A DNA stretch of 64,000 nucleotides from Paenibacillus sambharensis. Lineage in GTDB: Bacteria; Bacillota; Bacilli; Paenibacillales; Paenibacillaceae. A program made the position numbers and the translations under genes. Positions within the stretch are counted from its first letter, which is position 1; each line of letters opens with the position of its first letter. Under the pieces are notes generated by a model that worked only from the letters and a program-made list of their open reading frames with translations, did not search any database and was not told the DNA's origin. The stretch spans positions 62,001-126,000 of the forward strand of contig NZ_QKRB01000060.1 in the NCBI RefSeq assembly GCF_003233845.1, read 5' to 3'. This document shows, one piece after another, positions 18,053 through 28,209 of this stretch.

Positions 18053-18367
18053 AGACCTGCCTGCATTAAAGCGTAGCGTATCCAAATCTCCGGCATGCGA
18101 TCTGTAATCAAAAACGCCAAGCCCAGATATTGATACCCATCCGATAATCCCGAACTTCCCATTCCGGGTACAAGTAATCGAAGTTTCCGCCGAGCGGAAA
18201 CTAGTTTAATCACAGCAGCTTTACAGTTCCATGGCTCAGTCCTTTTAGCAAAAACTCTCTTCGTCTTTAGTTCTTTACTTGGAAATCGGAGCAGAGGGCT
18301 TAGTTTGCGAGATGGACAGGCTCTTCCATTCCAGTTATTATTCTTGCAAATCCGGGGAGGTGACAGA

Positions 18368-19153
18368 ATGGAGAACTTATATCTAAATACGGCCGGGTTG
18401 TACGATGCCGATAACCGTGCGGTATTCACGGCGGACATTCCCTTCTATGTGGAACGTGCAAGGAAGCTTGGGGGCAAGGTGCTGGAGCTGGCGTGCGGTA
18501 CAGGCAGAGTCACGATTCCGCTTGCCGAAGCTGGAGCGGAGGTCTGGGGGCTCGACTATTCGCCAGCTATGCTGGAGGTGATGGCCGCCAAGGCGGCTGA
18601 GCAGCCTGCTGAGGTACGCAGCCGTCTCCATATGGTGCAGGGAGATATGACCGATTTTTCGTTGGAGGAGCGTTTCAACCTGATCTTCATCCCGTTCCGC
18701 AGCTTCCAGTCACTGGAGACCGATGAGCAGGCGCTGAATTGTCTCACTTGTGCCAGAGAGCATCTCGAGCCTGGAGGACAGTTCATCATTAACGTCTTCA
18801 AGCCCATCCGGCAGATGGGGGACTGGTGGGTTGATCCCGAGGAGCACTTGGACTATGAATCACAGCTTGCGAGCGGGGAGCGTGTGACCCGTCATTCCGT
18901 CAAGAAGGCCTGCGACACGGAGAAGCGGCTGCTGTACACGGATCTTTACTACCAGATACATAGACAGGATGGAACCGTGGAAGCGTTCAAGGACAGCCTT
19001 CGGCTCCGGTACTTCTATGGTGATGATATACGCAGCCTTCTTCACTCAGCTGGCTTCGTAATTCAGGAAGAATACGGGTGGTATGACGGCACCCCGGCTG
19101 GCGAAGGACCGGAGTATGTTCTGGTATGCGGGCGCGAGGAACAGCGTATATGA
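18368..19153 (+). CDS. Class I SAM-dependent methyltransferase
   Basis: 261 residues from ATG 18368 (GGGGAGG eight nt upstream). Motif I is VLELACGTGRVTIPLAEAG with the adenosine-binding acidic residue in GLDYS, followed by QGDMTDFSLEERFNLIFIPF (motifs II-III). The C-terminal part has beta strands typical of the 'methyltransferase-25/11' group. Substrate unknown. It is monocistronic and followed by a terminator. Confidence 0.85.
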   Translation: MENLYLNTAGLYDADNRAVFTADIPFYVERARKLGGKVLELACGTGRVTIPLAEAGAEVWGLDYSPAMLEVMAAKAAEQPAEVRSRLHMVQGDMTDFSLEERFNLIFIPFRSFQSLETDEQALNCLTCAREHLEPGGQFIINVFKPIRQMGDWWVDPEEHLDYESQLASGERVTRHSVKKACDTEKRLLYTDLYYQIHRQDGTVEAFKDSLRLRYFYGDDIRSLLHSAGFVIQEEYGWYDGTPAGEGPEYVLVCGREEQRI

Positions 19154-19198
19154 TTTGGCTGGCCCTCTAGTTGAACATTATAGGATTAATATAGGGGA

Positions 19199-19244
19199 GA
19201 GCGCCGTAAGACCTGGGATCTGAGGGTCCTGCGGCGTTGTCTTT
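19199..19244 (+). terminator. Terminator after the methyltransferase
   Basis: AGCGCCGTAAGACC pairs with the opposite strand of GGTCCTGCGGCGTT with a few G-T pairs; TGTCTTT follows. Confidence 0.6.
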
Positions 19245-19279
19245 AATGAGAGACAGACTTATGTTTAATGAGAGACTGA

Positions 19280-20542
19280 CTAATCCTTCTCCAATGCAAG
19301 CAACACTTCCCCTTGCTCTTTAATTTTCTTAACGGTAACTTCCGCTGATTGCTTGTCTAGTAATAAATTCTCCAATTCTTCAGACATCATCACAAAGAAG
19401 CTTCTTCCAAACTTTGAGGAGGTGTTGGGCTTTTTGAAAATTCTGTTGTCGTAGGATAATTCATAGAATGGATTAAGCGCTATACCGTTAACTTCCGTAA
19501 GATACTTTGCTCTCGTTGAAAGTTGATTACTGTACTTGGCCTTAATACCTGCCATTTCATCACCTGTAATCAGTTTGATGACTTCCCAGGCCTCATCGGG
19601 CATAGATGATGCTGAATGGATGCCAAAGATGGAATCGATTCGGTAAGAGTAGGTAGAGTCCGGAAAGTTAGGGTCCACAGGTGCCGTCACGATGCCCAGA
19701 TCGAAATTGGCATCAGATTGTATGTATCTGTATAAGAGGTCTGGCCGACCGACTGACATAGCTGATTTTCCGGCAAGAAACAATTCTTTATCAATCATTT
19801 CTTCTGTAATGACCGGTGCGGAGCCTGGGAGGGCGACACTGCCTTGTTGAACAGCTGTTTGGATGTCTTCCAGGATATCAACCCACTTTTCGGTATCTTT
19901 GAGGATTCCAATTTGCTCGCCATTGCTTGTAATCACCCGGAGGCCGACTGTGTTTCCGATCATTTCTACTAAATCATAGCTCGTATAATTGACGGAGAAG
20001 CCTGCGGCATCATCTGCAGTATGGAAGCGACCCGCCGTCGCGAAGACCTGTTCCCATGTCATCTGATTGACTGGTTCTTCAATCGCATAACGTTTAAACA
20101 GATCTTTATTGTAGTAGAGAACTTGGCTTGAGAACGCGGGGGATAAACCGAACAGCTGCTGGTGCTCATTGCTGCGCAGCATTTGAACGACTCCCGGCTG
20201 TATGTCCTCTATATCGTATGAACCGGGTTGAATACGCGGATCCAGCGGCAGGAGTAAACTCTGATCTATGAACTGGAGATAATCTTCATAAGATGGTGCA
20301 AAAATAATGTCGGGCTGCTCTTCGTTAATGAATGCCGATAGATCGTCAACTCCATTCATGGCAGCAACCTCATAATCCAGTTCGGGAAAACGGCTCGCAA
20401 TCAGTGTTCCATAATCATTTGCGAAGTTGTGATTATCCCAATACATAATACGCAGTTTTCCTTCAACCACCTTTTCCTCTTCTTCTGCGCAGCCTGAAAT
20501 AACGACCAGTGATAAAGCGAGCAGTGCAATGAGCTGTTTCAA
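19280..20542 (-). CDS. Orphan extracellular solute-binding lipoprotein
   Basis: 420 residues when started at TTG 20540-20542, with AAGGAGG 11 nt upstream; the open frame extends further but only this start gives a clean lipoprotein signal (MKQLIALLALSLVVISGC, lipid Cys at 18). The mature protein is a family-1 solute-binding protein (EGKLRIMYWDNHNFAND, later LFLAGKSAMSVGRPDL). No permease or ATPase lies beside it. It resembles the two tandem binding proteins at 37503 and 38828 in signal, EE-rich tether and overall length. Confidence 0.85.
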   Translation of the reverse strand: MKQLIALLALSLVVISGCAEEEEKVVEGKLRIMYWDNHNFANDYGTLIASRFPELDYEVAAMNGVDDLSAFINEEQPDIIFAPSYEDYLQFIDQSLLLPLDPRIQPGSYDIEDIQPGVVQMLRSNEHQQLFGLSPAFSSQVLYYNKDLFKRYAIEEPVNQMTWEQVFATAGRFHTADDAAGFSVNYTSYDLVEMIGNTVGLRVITSNGEQIGILKDTEKWVDILEDIQTAVQQGSVALPGSAPVITEEMIDKELFLAGKSAMSVGRPDLLYRYIQSDANFDLGIVTAPVDPNFPDSTYSYRIDSIFGIHSASSMPDEAWEVIKLITGDEMAGIKAKYSNQLSTRAKYLTEVNGIALNPFYELSYDNRIFKKPNTSSKFGRSFFVMMSEELENLLLDKQSAEVTVKKIKEQGEVLLALEKD

Positions 20543-20676
20543 CCTAAGCAGAACCTCCTTCAGTTCGTTTATAAATTCATGATGATTAGTCATGCTCTTG
20601 TATAGAAGATCTAGTTGATCCAAAAGTTGTAAAAGTAGTCTGGCGGGTCTGTGAGGCCTCAGAGATATAAAGACAG

Positions 20677-20715
20677 GGACCATCCCGGCAATGTCTAACA
20701 CTGCAGAGATGGTCC
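20677..20715 (-). terminator. Hairpin after the glycosyltransferase
   Basis: GGACCATC and GATGGTCC pair across a 23-nt loop just after the glycosyltransferase stop on the minus strand; CTGTCTTTATAT follows. A modest terminator. Confidence 0.5.
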
Positions 20716-20730
20716 GCCCTTAGTTGCGCC

Positions 20731-21612
20731 TCAATAAGGCAGCTGGGAAATACACCGGGACAGCGCGGTGTTAAGCGCTTCCTGGTTATACCGGTTGCCC
20801 ACGGAGTTCTGGTACAGCAGCTTCTGTGCCCAGGCCCATGCCGGGTAGTAGTTGGCAGGGTCGTGAGGGTTGATGCCGAACTCGACGAATCTCATATGGA
20901 CGCCGAACTCTTCCTCAGTCGGATAGAGGCCTAGGTTGTTGAGCTCCCTAATCCGGACCCGTTTAGCCGAGTCATTCTGGATGTGAACATGCTGGCTGGA
21001 CACTTGTCCACTGTGACGCCTGTAATATAAGAGCACCTGGGGAAGGTTAGCCATCTGCACATAGGAGGCTACTCTGTTCCACAGCTCATAGTCTTCCGCA
21101 TGCGGATAGTTGGCGTCATAGCGGATATAATGCTGCTGCATGATACTGTTGCGCATGATGACAGTCGGGTGATGCAGGCAGCAGTGGAACAGCAGCCATG
21201 CCTGGATTTCTTCATGACTTAGCGGATTGACCTTAGGCTGAGCTTCACCCAGTACATGAAACGCTGTACCGCAGATGCCGACAGCGGGATTGGCGTCCAT
21301 GAACTGGACCTGGAGCATTATCCGATCAGGTAAGCTGACATCGTCGCCATCCATCCGGACAATATACTCCCCTTGAGCCATGTTCAGGCCTTCATTGAGA
21401 TTGGCAATAAGTCCTCTGTTATACGGATTGCGAATGAGACGGACACGAGGGTCCCTAATGCTGGCCAAAATTTCCGAAGATCCATCAGTTGAGCAGTCAT
21501 CGAAGATCAGAAATTCGAAATCTCTGAAGCTTTGGTGAAGTATGCTGGATACGGCTTCCTGCAGATAGGGTGCATTGTTGTACACCGGCATAATGACAGA
21601 CACTTTAGGCAT
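20731..21612 (-). CDS. Family 2 glycosyltransferase
   Basis: 293 residues with the GT-A fold at the start: VSVIMPVYNNAPYLQEAVSS, FLIFDDCSTDGS and the metal-binding MDGDD (DxD) motif. A later ED (HAEDYELWNRV) fits the catalytic base position of GT2 enzymes. No membrane helices, so it is probably a cytoplasmic enzyme that adds a sugar to a surface glycan. It lies upstream of the orphan binding protein in the same direction but is separated from it by 188 bp and a hairpin. Confidence 0.92.
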   Translation of the reverse strand: MPKVSVIMPVYNNAPYLQEAVSSILHQSFRDFEFLIFDDCSTDGSSEILASIRDPRVRLIRNPYNRGLIANLNEGLNMAQGEYIVRMDGDDVSLPDRIMLQVQFMDANPAVGICGTAFHVLGEAQPKVNPLSHEEIQAWLLFHCCLHHPTVIMRNSIMQQHYIRYDANYPHAEDYELWNRVASYVQMANLPQVLLYYRRHSGQVSSQHVHIQNDSAKRVRIRELNNLGLYPTEEEFGVHMRFVEFGINPHDPANYYPAWAWAQKLLYQNSVGNRYNQEALNTALSRCISQLPY

Positions 21613-21797
21613 GTGGATAAAGTTCCCCTTTCCTTATTGAATACTACACAATATGCACAGGTCCGCCCGCGGCTTGTATTCTAGTCAAGAAAAGGCTGAT
21701 AGGAAGCAGCTTCCATCCTTTACAAAAGAAAAATTTTGTCCGGGAAGTGATTGCAGCATATATGGGTTGTAAAAAACATCACAATCTTTTAATTTTA

Positions 21798-21841
21798 GTA
21801 GTAACTACCATGCTTGTCCGAAGGACACAGTGCGGTAAAAT
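21798..21841 (+). promoter_or_regulatory. Promoter with two palindromes before the large surface protein
   Basis: TTGTCC (21814-21819) and TAAAAT (21836-21841), spacer 16, form a promoter candidate. A perfect palindrome TGTCC-GAA-GGACA (21815-21827) overlaps the -35 and spacer. A second, GTAGT-A-ACTAC (21798-21808), is immediately upstream. The arrangement suggests control by two dimeric regulators. Confidence 0.45.
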
Positions 21842-21865
21842 CATGGGCACGTAAAGGAGACCGGT

Positions 21866-24800
21866 ATGAAAGAGTGGCATGCAGGCGGGTTAAAAAAATG
21901 GCTTTCACTTGGCTTGGCAGCATTGTTAACGCTTCAGGTACTTGCGGGGTACCACACAACCGCTTACGCGGAAGGCAGCAGCTATCCTGACCATTTGATC
22001 ATTAATCAGGTTTACGGCGGGGGCGGCAAGAGTGATACCCCTGTCACACACAGCTTCATTGAGCTTTATAATCCGACAGACAAGCCCGTTGATTTAAGCG
22101 GCTGGAAGGTCGAATACTCATCCTCCCGATCAGGCTCTAAGCATCTTGGAAGCACGGTGGGAGAATCGGTATACAAGAATCTGGAAGGGACGGTCCCTGC
22201 GTACACCTCCTATCTGATCCGCGGGGCGGCCGAGACGACAACGGATGACCTGGTGACCGTCCAGGTAGCGCAGTACGATCTGGAATGGCCGGAGCGGTAC
22301 ATAGACAATGACCAGTATAATATCCGCGTGGTGAACAGAGAGTCTGTTCCAGTGGACCAGCTGGCCGTGAAGGAGCAAGGCGGCGAAGGTAACCCGGTAG
22401 CTTCCATCTCCAAGCAGAAATCCGTCCGCCGGGCAGATTTCAAGGATACGAACGATAACGCGGCGGATTTTCAGGTGCTGGAGTATAAGGCAGGAGTGGC
22501 GGATGCTGCTTTCATTGCGGCAAACCGGCCGCGCAGTCTGGCTGACGGAGCATGGGGCATTGCACCAGAGATTCCGGGACCAGTGCCTGGCGGCGACACG
22601 GCCGTGATCAAGATTTTCCACACCAATGACATACATAGCAGAGCAAAGCGCGATTCAGGGCAGATTGGCTTTGCCCAGTTCAAGACGTTCATTGACCGTG
22701 AAAGTGAGCAGGCAGACGGCAAAATCGTACTGGACGCAGGTGACATTTTCCACGGACAGACAATTGCCACGCTGGAGCAGGGAGCAAGCATTGCCGAGCT
22801 GGTGCGTGCGGTAGGGTACACGGCGATCTCGGCGGGCAATCATGATTTTAACTACGGATGGGAACGGCTGCTGGAGCTCGAGGAACTTTCGGGTGCAGTG
22901 GTTCTGTCCGCTAATGCGATGAAGGATGGCGGCAGGGTTTATAACGGCGCAGTCATGCAGGAGGCGGGCGGTGTCAAGTTCGGCATCTTCGGCCTGTCTA
23001 CGCCTGAGACTGCTTATAAGACGAATCCCAAGAATGTGGAAGGCATTGACTTTGGCACGGATGAGCAGATCATTGAACTGTCCAAGCAGATGGCAGCCAA
23101 TCTCAAGGCGGAAGGGGCGCAGTTCGTTATTGCGCTGTCGCACTTGGGAGATGATCCTACGAGCACGATCAAGAGTACGGACATTGCCCAGCATGTACCG
23201 GGCATTGACCTGATTATTGACGGGCACAGCCATACGAACTACCCGCAGGGCCAAAGGGTGAACGGTGTCCTGATCGCCAGCGCGGGCGAATATTTCAAGA
23301 ACGCCGGAGTCGTTACGGTCGCGTATAACAAGGAAACGCATGAGAAGCAGCTTCAGGCCAGAAGCATTCCCGCTTCCGGGCTGACGCTGGAGCAGTATCC
23401 GGAGGACCCGTCTGTCAAAGCGGTCTATGACGCCATCATCCAGCGGCAGTCTGCTATCAAGGATGTGGTGATCGGCACAACGCCAATCGCGCTGGAAGGC
23501 GAGAGGACGATGGTGCGGAGCGGCGAGACCAATCTCGGACGGCTGATTACAAGTGCCATGCTGGATGAGAGCGGCGCACAGATTGCCATAACCAATGGCG
23601 GCGGCATCCGGAATTCGATTCCAGCTGGCGATATTACGAAAGGGCAGGTTCTCGATGTGCTGCCGTTCGGCAACTATATTATTACCAAATCGCTGACAGG
23701 CGCACAGATCAAGGCAGCGCTTGAGCAGGGTATGGCTTTTGGGGCAGGCTCGTTCCCTCATGTCGCCGGAATGACAGTTACCGTAGAGAAGTATACCGTG
23801 ATGTCGGGCTCCACGCCTGTCGAGAAAGGGCGCGTAAAGGCTATCACAGTTAACGGGCAGCAGATGTCGGACACGGAGAGCTATGTGGTGGCGACCAATG
23901 ATTTCATGGCGGCTGGCGGAGACGGGTACACGGTGCTGGCTGAACCTGCGGTGCTGAACAATTTTGCAGCACTGGATGAGGCACTGATCTCCTATATGAG
24001 CAAGGCGGATTTGGCCGCGATTGACGCCGAGCGCCGCCTTCGTGTGACGGTGCAGCCGAAGAAGGTTTCCAACCTGGGAAGCTACTCAACCGGCTATCAG
24101 AGCGAAGACGGCGGAGTCGCCGAGATCGTGAAGTACAATCCGGACAACAAGAAGATGTATCTGGTCAACGGACAGGAGAAGAAGATTGATATCGTGAGCC
24201 TTGCTGATGTGAAGAATGAAGTCGGCAATACGTACAAGCTCGAGAAGCGGATCGATGTCAGCGGCATGGTTCCCGACTTTACGTTCGGTGATATTACAAG
24301 CGTGGACATCAATACGGAGCGGGACATTGTGGCGGTAGCCGTACAGGCTGAGGATTATAGGGAGACAGGGGCTGTCCTGGTCCTCGATTATGACGGAAAC
24401 CTGATTCAGCACATCTGGGCCGGCATCCAGCCGGATATGGTCACCTTCTCGCCAGACGGGCAGTATATCCTGGCTGCTAATGAAGGAGAGCCGAGAGCAG
24501 GCTACGGCGAAGGCACTGTTGATCCGAAGGGATCTGTCTCGGTTATTAACTTAAGACATGGCGTGAAGAGTGCGGTTGCCGTTAACGTGACATTTGATGC
24601 CTTTGATGCGCAGCGGGAGCAGCTTGTTGCGGATCAGGTTATTTTGAAGAAAGGTGCCGCACCGTCGGTTGATCTGGAGCCGGAATACATTGCCGTGGAC
24701 AGCACAAGCCGCAAGGCGTATGTATCGCTGCAGGAAGCAAATGCGATCGCGGTGCTGGATATGGCGAACTATCGTTTTACCAGCGTGAAGGGTCTTGGCT

Positions 24801-26863
24801 TCAAGGACCACAGCCTGCCGGGCAATGAAGTGGATCTTCTCAAGGACGGCACAATCGATATCAAGAATCAGCCGGTCTATGGCGTCTACATGCCGGATGG
24901 CCTGGCGGCAGCGAATATTGGCGGTAAAACGTATCTCCTGACCCCGAACGAAGGGGATGCCAGGGAATGGGGAGATTACGAGAACATCCGGACGGCCGAG
25001 ATCGACGGGCGCAAGGTTGAGGTACTAAAGAACGAGGAGCACGACGGGCTGGAGGAAGGCAAGCAGTATGTCCTCGGCGGACGTTCCTTCTCAATCTGGG
25101 ATGCAGAGACGATGAAGCTTGTCTATGACAGCGGCAGTGAGTTTGAGAAGCGGACTGCTGAGCTGTATCCGAAGTATTTTAACACGTCCAACAAAAATAT
25201 TAAGCTGGATGACCGCAGCGGCAAGAAGGGTCCTGAGCCTGAGGATATCAAGGTTATGTCAGAGGGAGGCAGGCACTATGCATTCGTAGGACTGGAGCGG
25301 ATCGGCGGCGTGATGGTCTACGATATCACCAATCCGGGCGGTGCTGTTTTCTTCGATTACATGAATACACGCGACTACTCGGCTCCGATTGCCGGCGATG
25401 TTTCACCTGAAGGGCTTGCTGTTGTAAAAGGGGCAGACAGCCCAACCGGCTATCCGCTTGTTTTGGCGGCTCATGAGGTTAGCGGGACGGTAGCTGTGTA
25501 TCAGATGAACATCGCTGCTGACGATCCGGCTGATCAGCCGGGCAACGGCGGAATACCGGGTGGCGGAGGCGGAGCACCAGGGGGAGGCTCCGGAGGCGGC
25601 TACGTACCGGGCGGCATTAATTCGGGCTCGTATCATCTGAACCCTGCGGGCATACATGAATACCTGCCGCCGTACCTGCGCCAGTCCAATGGACGGCAGG
25701 ATGTCATTATTCCGTTGACAGGACGCGGAGGAAATGCGGGCCGGGTAGAGGCCATCGTCCAGATGGGTCAAATTACTATCGGAGCGGATTTGCTGAAGGG
25801 CAATCCAGGCCAAAGAACGATAGAGTTTTCGGTAGAAGAAGTGCCGGATGCTTCGACTTATGAGGTCCTGTTCGAAGAGGAGACGGCATCTGCTCTGTTT
25901 GATCTGAATCTGGATACGGTGAGTGTGGATGCACCTGTCGCTCAGATGACATTCGACAAGAAGAGCATGTCCAGCATGCAGAGCAGCAGCATGCAGAACG
26001 GCATGAGTTTTACCCTATCCAGCGTGTCTAACGCTTCCCTGCCGCAATCCGTGCAGCAGGCTGTTGCCGGCCGGCCGGTTGTTGATTTCACCGTGCAAAC
26101 TGGCGGTCAAGCCGTAACGGAATTTGGCGGCGGCACCGTTCAGCTGAGCATTCCATACAAACCTGCTGCCGGAGAGGATCTGCAGGCGCTTGTGGCCTAC
26201 CATGTGGCGGATAACGGCCAGATGACCGCTGTTCATAATGGGCACTACGATGCGGCAGCAGGCAGAATGGTATTCAAGGTCAAGCATTTCTCCATGTATG
26301 CGGTGGGTTATAATAAGGTTCCGTTCGAGGACGTGTCCGGCTGGGCTGCCGATTATATCTCCTACCTGGCCGCACGCGGCATTATCAACGGTGTAGGCGT
26401 GGGAAAATTTGCCCCGGGCCATGCCATTACCCGTGCCGAAATGACGGCTCTGCTTGCCAAGCTGTCGGGCGCAGATCTTGCGAAGTACAGCACAAGCACG
26501 TTCCGCGATGTGAACGCTGATGCCTGGTATGCTTCCTATATTGCATGGGGCGCAGAGAGCGGCATCGTGAACGGTGTAGGCGATGGCCGGTTTAATCCGG
26601 ATGGCCGGATTACACGCGAGGAGCTGGCGGTCATGCTAGCCCGGTTCGCCGAACAGGCCGGCTATTCACTGCCGTCTGTCCAGGAAGCAGGCGCCTTTGC
26701 GGATAGCAGCAAGATCAGCAGCTGGGCGGCGGACAGTGTCCGTTCCATGCAGCAGGCAGGAATCATCCAGGGGCAGGGCAGCGGCATGTTTAAACCGAAG
26801 GGTCAAGCTACCCGTGCTGAAGCGGCCAAGATGCTTGCGGTGTTCGTGCAGGGTATGAATTAA
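21866..26863 (+). CDS. SLH-anchored multidomain 5'-nucleotidase-like surface protein
   Basis: 1665 residues. Order: signal peptide (1-36); lamin-tail domain (about 40-165, INQVYGGGGKS, SFIELYNPTDKPVDLSGWK); calcineurin-type metallophosphatase (about 245-480; FHTNDIHS, DAGDIFHGQ, SAGNHDFNYG, IDGHSHTN carry the metal ligands); 5'-nucleotidase C-terminal domain (about 534-720, TNGGGIRNSI and FGNYI); a beta-propeller-like 'choice-of-anchor I' region (about 735-1215, AANEGEPR and NEGDAREW); a Gly-rich linker; a beta region; and three SLH domains (about 1484, 1545, 1608 to the end). It should dephosphorylate nucleotides or other phosphate esters at the cell surface, anchored to secondary wall polymer. 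Scavenging of phosphate or DNA-derived nucleotides is likely. Confidence 0.92.
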   Translation: MKEWHAGGLKKWLSLGLAALLTLQVLAGYHTTAYAEGSSYPDHLIINQVYGGGGKSDTPVTHSFIELYNPTDKPVDLSGWKVEYSSSRSGSKHLGSTVGESVYKNLEGTVPAYTSYLIRGAAETTTDDLVTVQVAQYDLEWPERYIDNDQYNIRVVNRESVPVDQLAVKEQGGEGNPVASISKQKSVRRADFKDTNDNAADFQVLEYKAGVADAAFIAANRPRSLADGAWGIAPEIPGPVPGGDTAVIKIFHTNDIHSRAKRDSGQIGFAQFKTFIDRESEQADGKIVLDAGDIFHGQTIATLEQGASIAELVRAVGYTAISAGNHDFNYGWERLLELEELSGAVVLSANAMKDGGRVYNGAVMQEAGGVKFGIFGLSTPETAYKTNPKNVEGIDFGTDEQIIELSKQMAANLKAEGAQFVIALSHLGDDPTSTIKSTDIAQHVPGIDLIIDGHSHTNYPQGQRVNGVLIASAGEYFKNAGVVTVAYNKETHEKQLQARSIPASGLTLEQYPEDPSVKAVYDAIIQRQSAIKDVVIGTTPIALEGERTMVRSGETNLGRLITSAMLDESGAQIAITNGGGIRNSIPAGDITKGQVLDVLPFGNYIITKSLTGAQIKAALEQGMAFGAGSFPHVAGMTVTVEKYTVMSGSTPVEKGRVKAITVNGQQMSDTESYVVATNDFMAAGGDGYTVLAEPAVLNNFAALDEALISYMSKADLAAIDAERRLRVTVQPKKVSNLGSYSTGYQSEDGGVAEIVKYNPDNKKMYLVNGQEKKIDIVSLADVKNEVGNTYKLEKRIDVSGMVPDFTFGDITSVDINTERDIVAVAVQAEDYRETGAVLVLDYDGNLIQHIWAGIQPDMVTFSPDGQYILAANEGEPRAGYGEGTVDPKGSVSVINLRHGVKSAVAVNVTFDAFDAQREQLVADQVILKKGAAPSVDLEPEYIAVDSTSRKAYVSLQEANAIAVLDMANYRFTSVKGLGFKDHSLPGNEVDLLKDGTIDIKNQPVYGVYMPDGLAAANIGGKTYLLTPNEGDAREWGDYENIRTAEIDGRKVEVLKNEEHDGLEEGKQYVLGGRSFSIWDAETMKLVYDSGSEFEKRTAELYPKYFNTSNKNIKLDDRSGKKGPEPEDIKVMSEGGRHYAFVGLERIGGVMVYDITNPGGAVFFDYMNTRDYSAPIAGDVSPEGLAVVKGADSPTGYPLVLAAHEVSGTVAVYQMNIAADDPADQPGNGGIPGGGGGAPGGGSGGGYVPGGINSGSYHLNPAGIHEYLPPYLRQSNGRQDVIIPLTGRGGNAGRVEAIVQMGQITIGADLLKGNPGQRTIEFSVEEVPDASTYEVLFEEETASALFDLNLDTVSVDAPVAQMTFDKKSMSSMQSSSMQNGMSFTLSSVSNASLPQSVQQAVAGRPVVDFTVQTGGQAVTEFGGGTVQLSIPYKPAAGEDLQALVAYHVADNGQMTAVHNGHYDAAAGRMVFKVKHFSMYAVGYNKVPFEDVSGWAADYISYLAARGIINGVGVGKFAPGHAITRAEMTALLAKLSGADLAKYSTSTFRDVNADAWYASYIAWGAESGIVNGVGDGRFNPDGRITREELAVMLARFAEQAGYSLPSVQEAGAFADSSKISSWAADSVRSMQQAGIIQGQGSGMFKPKGQATRAEAAKMLAVFVQGMN

Positions 26864-27060
26864 TCAGTTGACAGGTTGACTGCAGCCGCCCGCTCCTTGA
26901 GCGCAATGGGTTCAATGGGGCACACAGTACGGCTGCCGCTGGTCCTTCGTCCAACTTTCCCCTTTTTGGGCGCTGCTGCTTCCACTCGTCCATACCATCC
27001 GTGCAGAACTGCAGTACACTGCATTAGCACGAAGATTATGATGGGGAAGGAAGTGGCGGT

Positions 27061-27411
27061 ATGCATCCGATTCATCCGCTGAATGAGATGACGGTCAGCC
27101 CTTATGTGGGGATGCCGGTATGCGCGGTTATGCATGACGGGCGGAAAATAGTCGGCATTGTGGCAAGTGTCGGCGGCGGCCAGGTAACCATAAACCCGTA
27201 TAACCAGGCAGTTATCGCAGGCTCGCGCTCGAAGAAGAAACGCAGAGCAGGCAAAGCCCGTGTATCTGCTTTTCTGGCGGCTGTTGTCCTTGCATTAGCA
27301 GCTGTTGCAGCGCTGTTTGTATTGCCGGGGTTCGGTTACGGCTATGGCTACGGGTATGACGGAGGAGTGCCTCCGCATCAGCCGCTGGTTCTTTCCAGGC
27401 CGTATATTTAG
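27061..27411 (+). CDS. Small single-pass membrane protein
   Basis: 116 residues, ATG seven nt after GGGGAAGGAAG. The first ~50 residues contain an Sm-like strand pattern (YVGMPVCAVMHDGRKIVGIVASVGGG). A basic KKKRRAGKAR patch precedes one transmembrane helix, and the tail has a GYGYGYGYDGG repeat. It probably presents the C-terminal tail outside. Function unknown. A strong terminator follows. Confidence 0.7.
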   Translation: MHPIHPLNEMTVSPYVGMPVCAVMHDGRKIVGIVASVGGGQVTINPYNQAVIAGSRSKKKRRAGKARVSAFLAAVVLALAAVAALFVLPGFGYGYGYGYDGGVPPHQPLVLSRPYI

Positions 27412-27433
27412 CGAAAGGTACTGCACAAGAAAT

Positions 27434-27477
27434 AGCCGCTGTTTCCGGATACGTGATTCCGGGACAGCGGCTTTTTT
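27434..27477 (+). terminator. Rho-independent terminator
   Basis: AGCCGCTGT and ACAGCGGCT with an inner CCGG/CCGG pairing, followed by TTTTTT. Confidence 0.9.
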
Positions 27478-27506
27478 ACATGAGAGATATGTTATATCCG
27501 TAACCT

Positions 27507-28151
27507 TCATCCAAGGGGCTTGTAGCCCAGCCGGTCGAACAGCTCCGCCATCCGCTGATATCCTCTTGCATTCAGGTGGACACGGTCAGGAGCAAGCAAC
27601 CGGCTCTCGCTGCCGGACACCAGCCGGTGCAGATCGGCTACGGCCAGATTGCTATAGCTCTTGGCACATTCTTGAATATAAGTATTAAATCTTGCAACCC
27701 ATCTTACCGCGACCGGCTGGCCGGGAAACGGGTTGTACAGATTGGCTGTCCGCACAATACAGGGGGTGTCCCTTCCGTTCCTTACTTCGGTAAGCTGGCG
27801 GAGGATGCTTTCGTAGCAAGGCTTAAAGGTCTTCAGCGCCCGTTCGAAGTGCGCAGGGTCCTCGTCAATCAAAAAAGCCTTGGCGGCAGCAATGAGATCG
27901 TTGCCTCCGATAGTAACGGAGATGAGCTGGGCGTGCCGGAGCAGCATGCGAAGCTCGGGGTCGGATCGCAGCAGCCTGGCGAGGCCGGTTGAGTCCATGC
28001 CGGAAACGCCAACAGTGGCAAGTCGAACCGGCTGCCGCAGCTGCTCCTGGGCAGCGTGCCGGTAACGGGGAGCAAATCCAAACCCTTCAGGCGCGCCAAC
28101 CCCGGCGGTTAACGAATCTCCAATCGCTGCATAGATGTACACCACCTTCAT
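27507..28151 (-). CDS. SGNH/GDSL-type esterase
   Basis: 214 residues at most. Block I is IGDSLTAGVG with the nucleophile Ser, block III IGGNDL supplies the oxyanion Asn, and block V is DRVHLNARGYQ with the Asp-x-x-His of the catalytic triad. There is no signal peptide, so a cytoplasmic lysophospholipase/acyl-esterase role is likely. The ATG at 28151 abuts GGGAGGGG with no spacing; GTG codons at 28145 or 28142 are better placed and may be the true start. It lies 58 bp downstream of the beta-lactamase-family gene. Confidence 0.88.
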   Translation of the reverse strand: MKVVYIYAAIGDSLTAGVGAPEGFGFAPRYRHAAQEQLRQPVRLATVGVSGMDSTGLARLLRSDPELRMLLRHAQLISVTIGGNDLIAAAKAFLIDEDPAHFERALKTFKPCYESILRQLTEVRNGRDTPCIVRTANLYNPFPGQPVAVRWVARFNTYIQECAKSYSNLAVADLHRLVSGSESRLLAPDRVHLNARGYQRMAELFDRLGYKPLG

Positions 28152-28209
28152 CCCCTCCCATATACGACATATATATGTGAGGGGGTGGGGGCAGATGCCA
28201 GGACAGCTA

